A stretch of 5,339 nt of DNA from Candidatus Thorarchaeota archaeon (GTDB lineage Archaea > Asgardarchaeota > Thorarchaeia > Thorarchaeales > Thorarchaeaceae): NCBI GenBank assembly GCA_016841005.1, contig JAEORG010000340.1:1-5339 (forward strand), written 5' to 3'. The notes below the pieces were generated by a model. That model searched no databases. It was not told the origin of the DNA and saw nothing but the letters and a program-made list of their open reading frames with translations. This document shows, piece after piece, positions 5,010 to 5,339 of this stretch (within the stretch, counting starts at the first letter, position 1; the number at the start of each line of letters is the position of its first letter). A program made the position numbers and the translations under genes.

Positions 5010-5339
5010 ATGCAATATGATCCTTCTTATTTCGGAATTTTCATTTATTCGATTGCTTTAATCCTCATGATTTGCTGTTGTGCATTTGGGAGAAATAAAG
5101 AGGAAGAAACTCAAGAATCTTATGAAGAAGACACAACTCAATTACCAAGTTATCTCAAAGCAGAACTTAGTAAAACAACACCAACAAGACAACAGCGAAG
5201 ATATTACACCCCTGAAACTATGAGAACTACGAAATCAATTTCAGGACTCTCAGCTGCAATCGCAGCAGCTGATGCTAGGATACGTGAACGCTCTGGTAGT
5301 ACTGTAGTTTCAGAACCATTCTCGCCTGGAAAATCTGTA
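5010..5339 (+). CDS. Small single-pass membrane protein, 3' end outside window
   Basis: The frame opens at ATG 5010 and runs unbroken to the window end (110 codons, no stop), so the C-terminus is missing. The only nearby ribosome-site candidate is a weak GAGG (4995-4998), 11 bases upstream. Residues 8-27 form one hydrophobic helix (F-G-I-F-I-Y-S-I-A-L-I-L-M-I-C-C-C-A-F-G) with a short N-terminus and R-N-K directly after it. By the positive-inside rule this places the N-terminus outside and the long tail in the cytoplasm. Three consecutive cysteines (22-24) sit at the inner membrane edge. The tail starts acidic (E31-E33, E39-E40-D41), then becomes Ser/Thr/Arg-rich and looks disordered until an alanine-rich helix at about 78-93 (S-G-L-S-A-A-I-A-A-A-D-A-R). 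It is not a secreted lipoprotein by pattern, because no L-x-x-C lipobox with a charged N-region is seen. I do not recognise the family. Confidence 0.65.
   Translation, partial: MQYDPSYFGIFIYSIALILMICCCAFGRNKEEETQESYEEDTTQLPSYLKAELSKTTPTRQQRRYYTPETMRTTKSISGLSAAIAAADARIRERSGSTVVSEPFSPGKSV

Noticed and set aside
5143..5160. L-P-S-Y in the tail of the right-edge membrane protein as a WW-domain or sorting-type motif.
   Set aside because: The four-residue match is not the P-P-x-Y or L-P-x-T-G consensus, so it carries no weight.

Overview
The window looks like a piece of an archaeal genome, most likely an Asgard archaeon of the Thorarchaeota type. The reasons are a tungsten/molybdenum aldehyde:ferredoxin oxidoreductase-family enzyme, an LRR protein with recurring I-D-L-T-P-L units of a kind I associate with Asgard genomes, TATA-like boxes placed about 25-30 bases before expected transcription starts, a mix of Shine-Dalgarno-led and apparently leaderless genes, and moderate GC. 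The assignment rests on recognition from memory, not on a search.

Layout, left to right. (1) Bases 1-936 hold the C-terminal half of an aldehyde:ferredoxin oxidoreductase-family protein, cut by the left edge, followed by a hairpin plus T-rich terminator. (2) A 14-bp perfect palindrome and TATA-like sequences precede a small unrecognised alpha/beta protein of 126 residues (1040-1420). (3) The gap after it (1423-1488) contains a long bulged stem-loop of unknown role. (4) A well-formed promoter and Shine-Dalgarno lead into a 338-residue leucine-rich-repeat protein (1545-2561). (5) Convergent to it is a type III polyketide synthase on the minus strand (3813-2689), with the chalcone synthase-type Cys-His-Asn triad intact. 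(6) Divergent from the synthase, across a 198-bp regulatory region with a 15-bp palindrome at the promoter, is a ten-helix EamA/DMT transporter (4012-4926). (7) The right edge cuts a small single-pass membrane protein (5010 onward).

The genes do not form one operon. Each appears to have its own promoter, and strand changes separate them. The most suggestive unit is the type III polyketide synthase head-to-head with a drug/metabolite transporter, which could be a minimal make-and-export pair for a small polyketide or alkylpyrone/alkylresorcinol-like lipid. Type III polyketide synthases are uncommon in archaea, so this pair is the best candidate here for undescribed biology. The functional link is inferred only from the shared divergent intergenic region.
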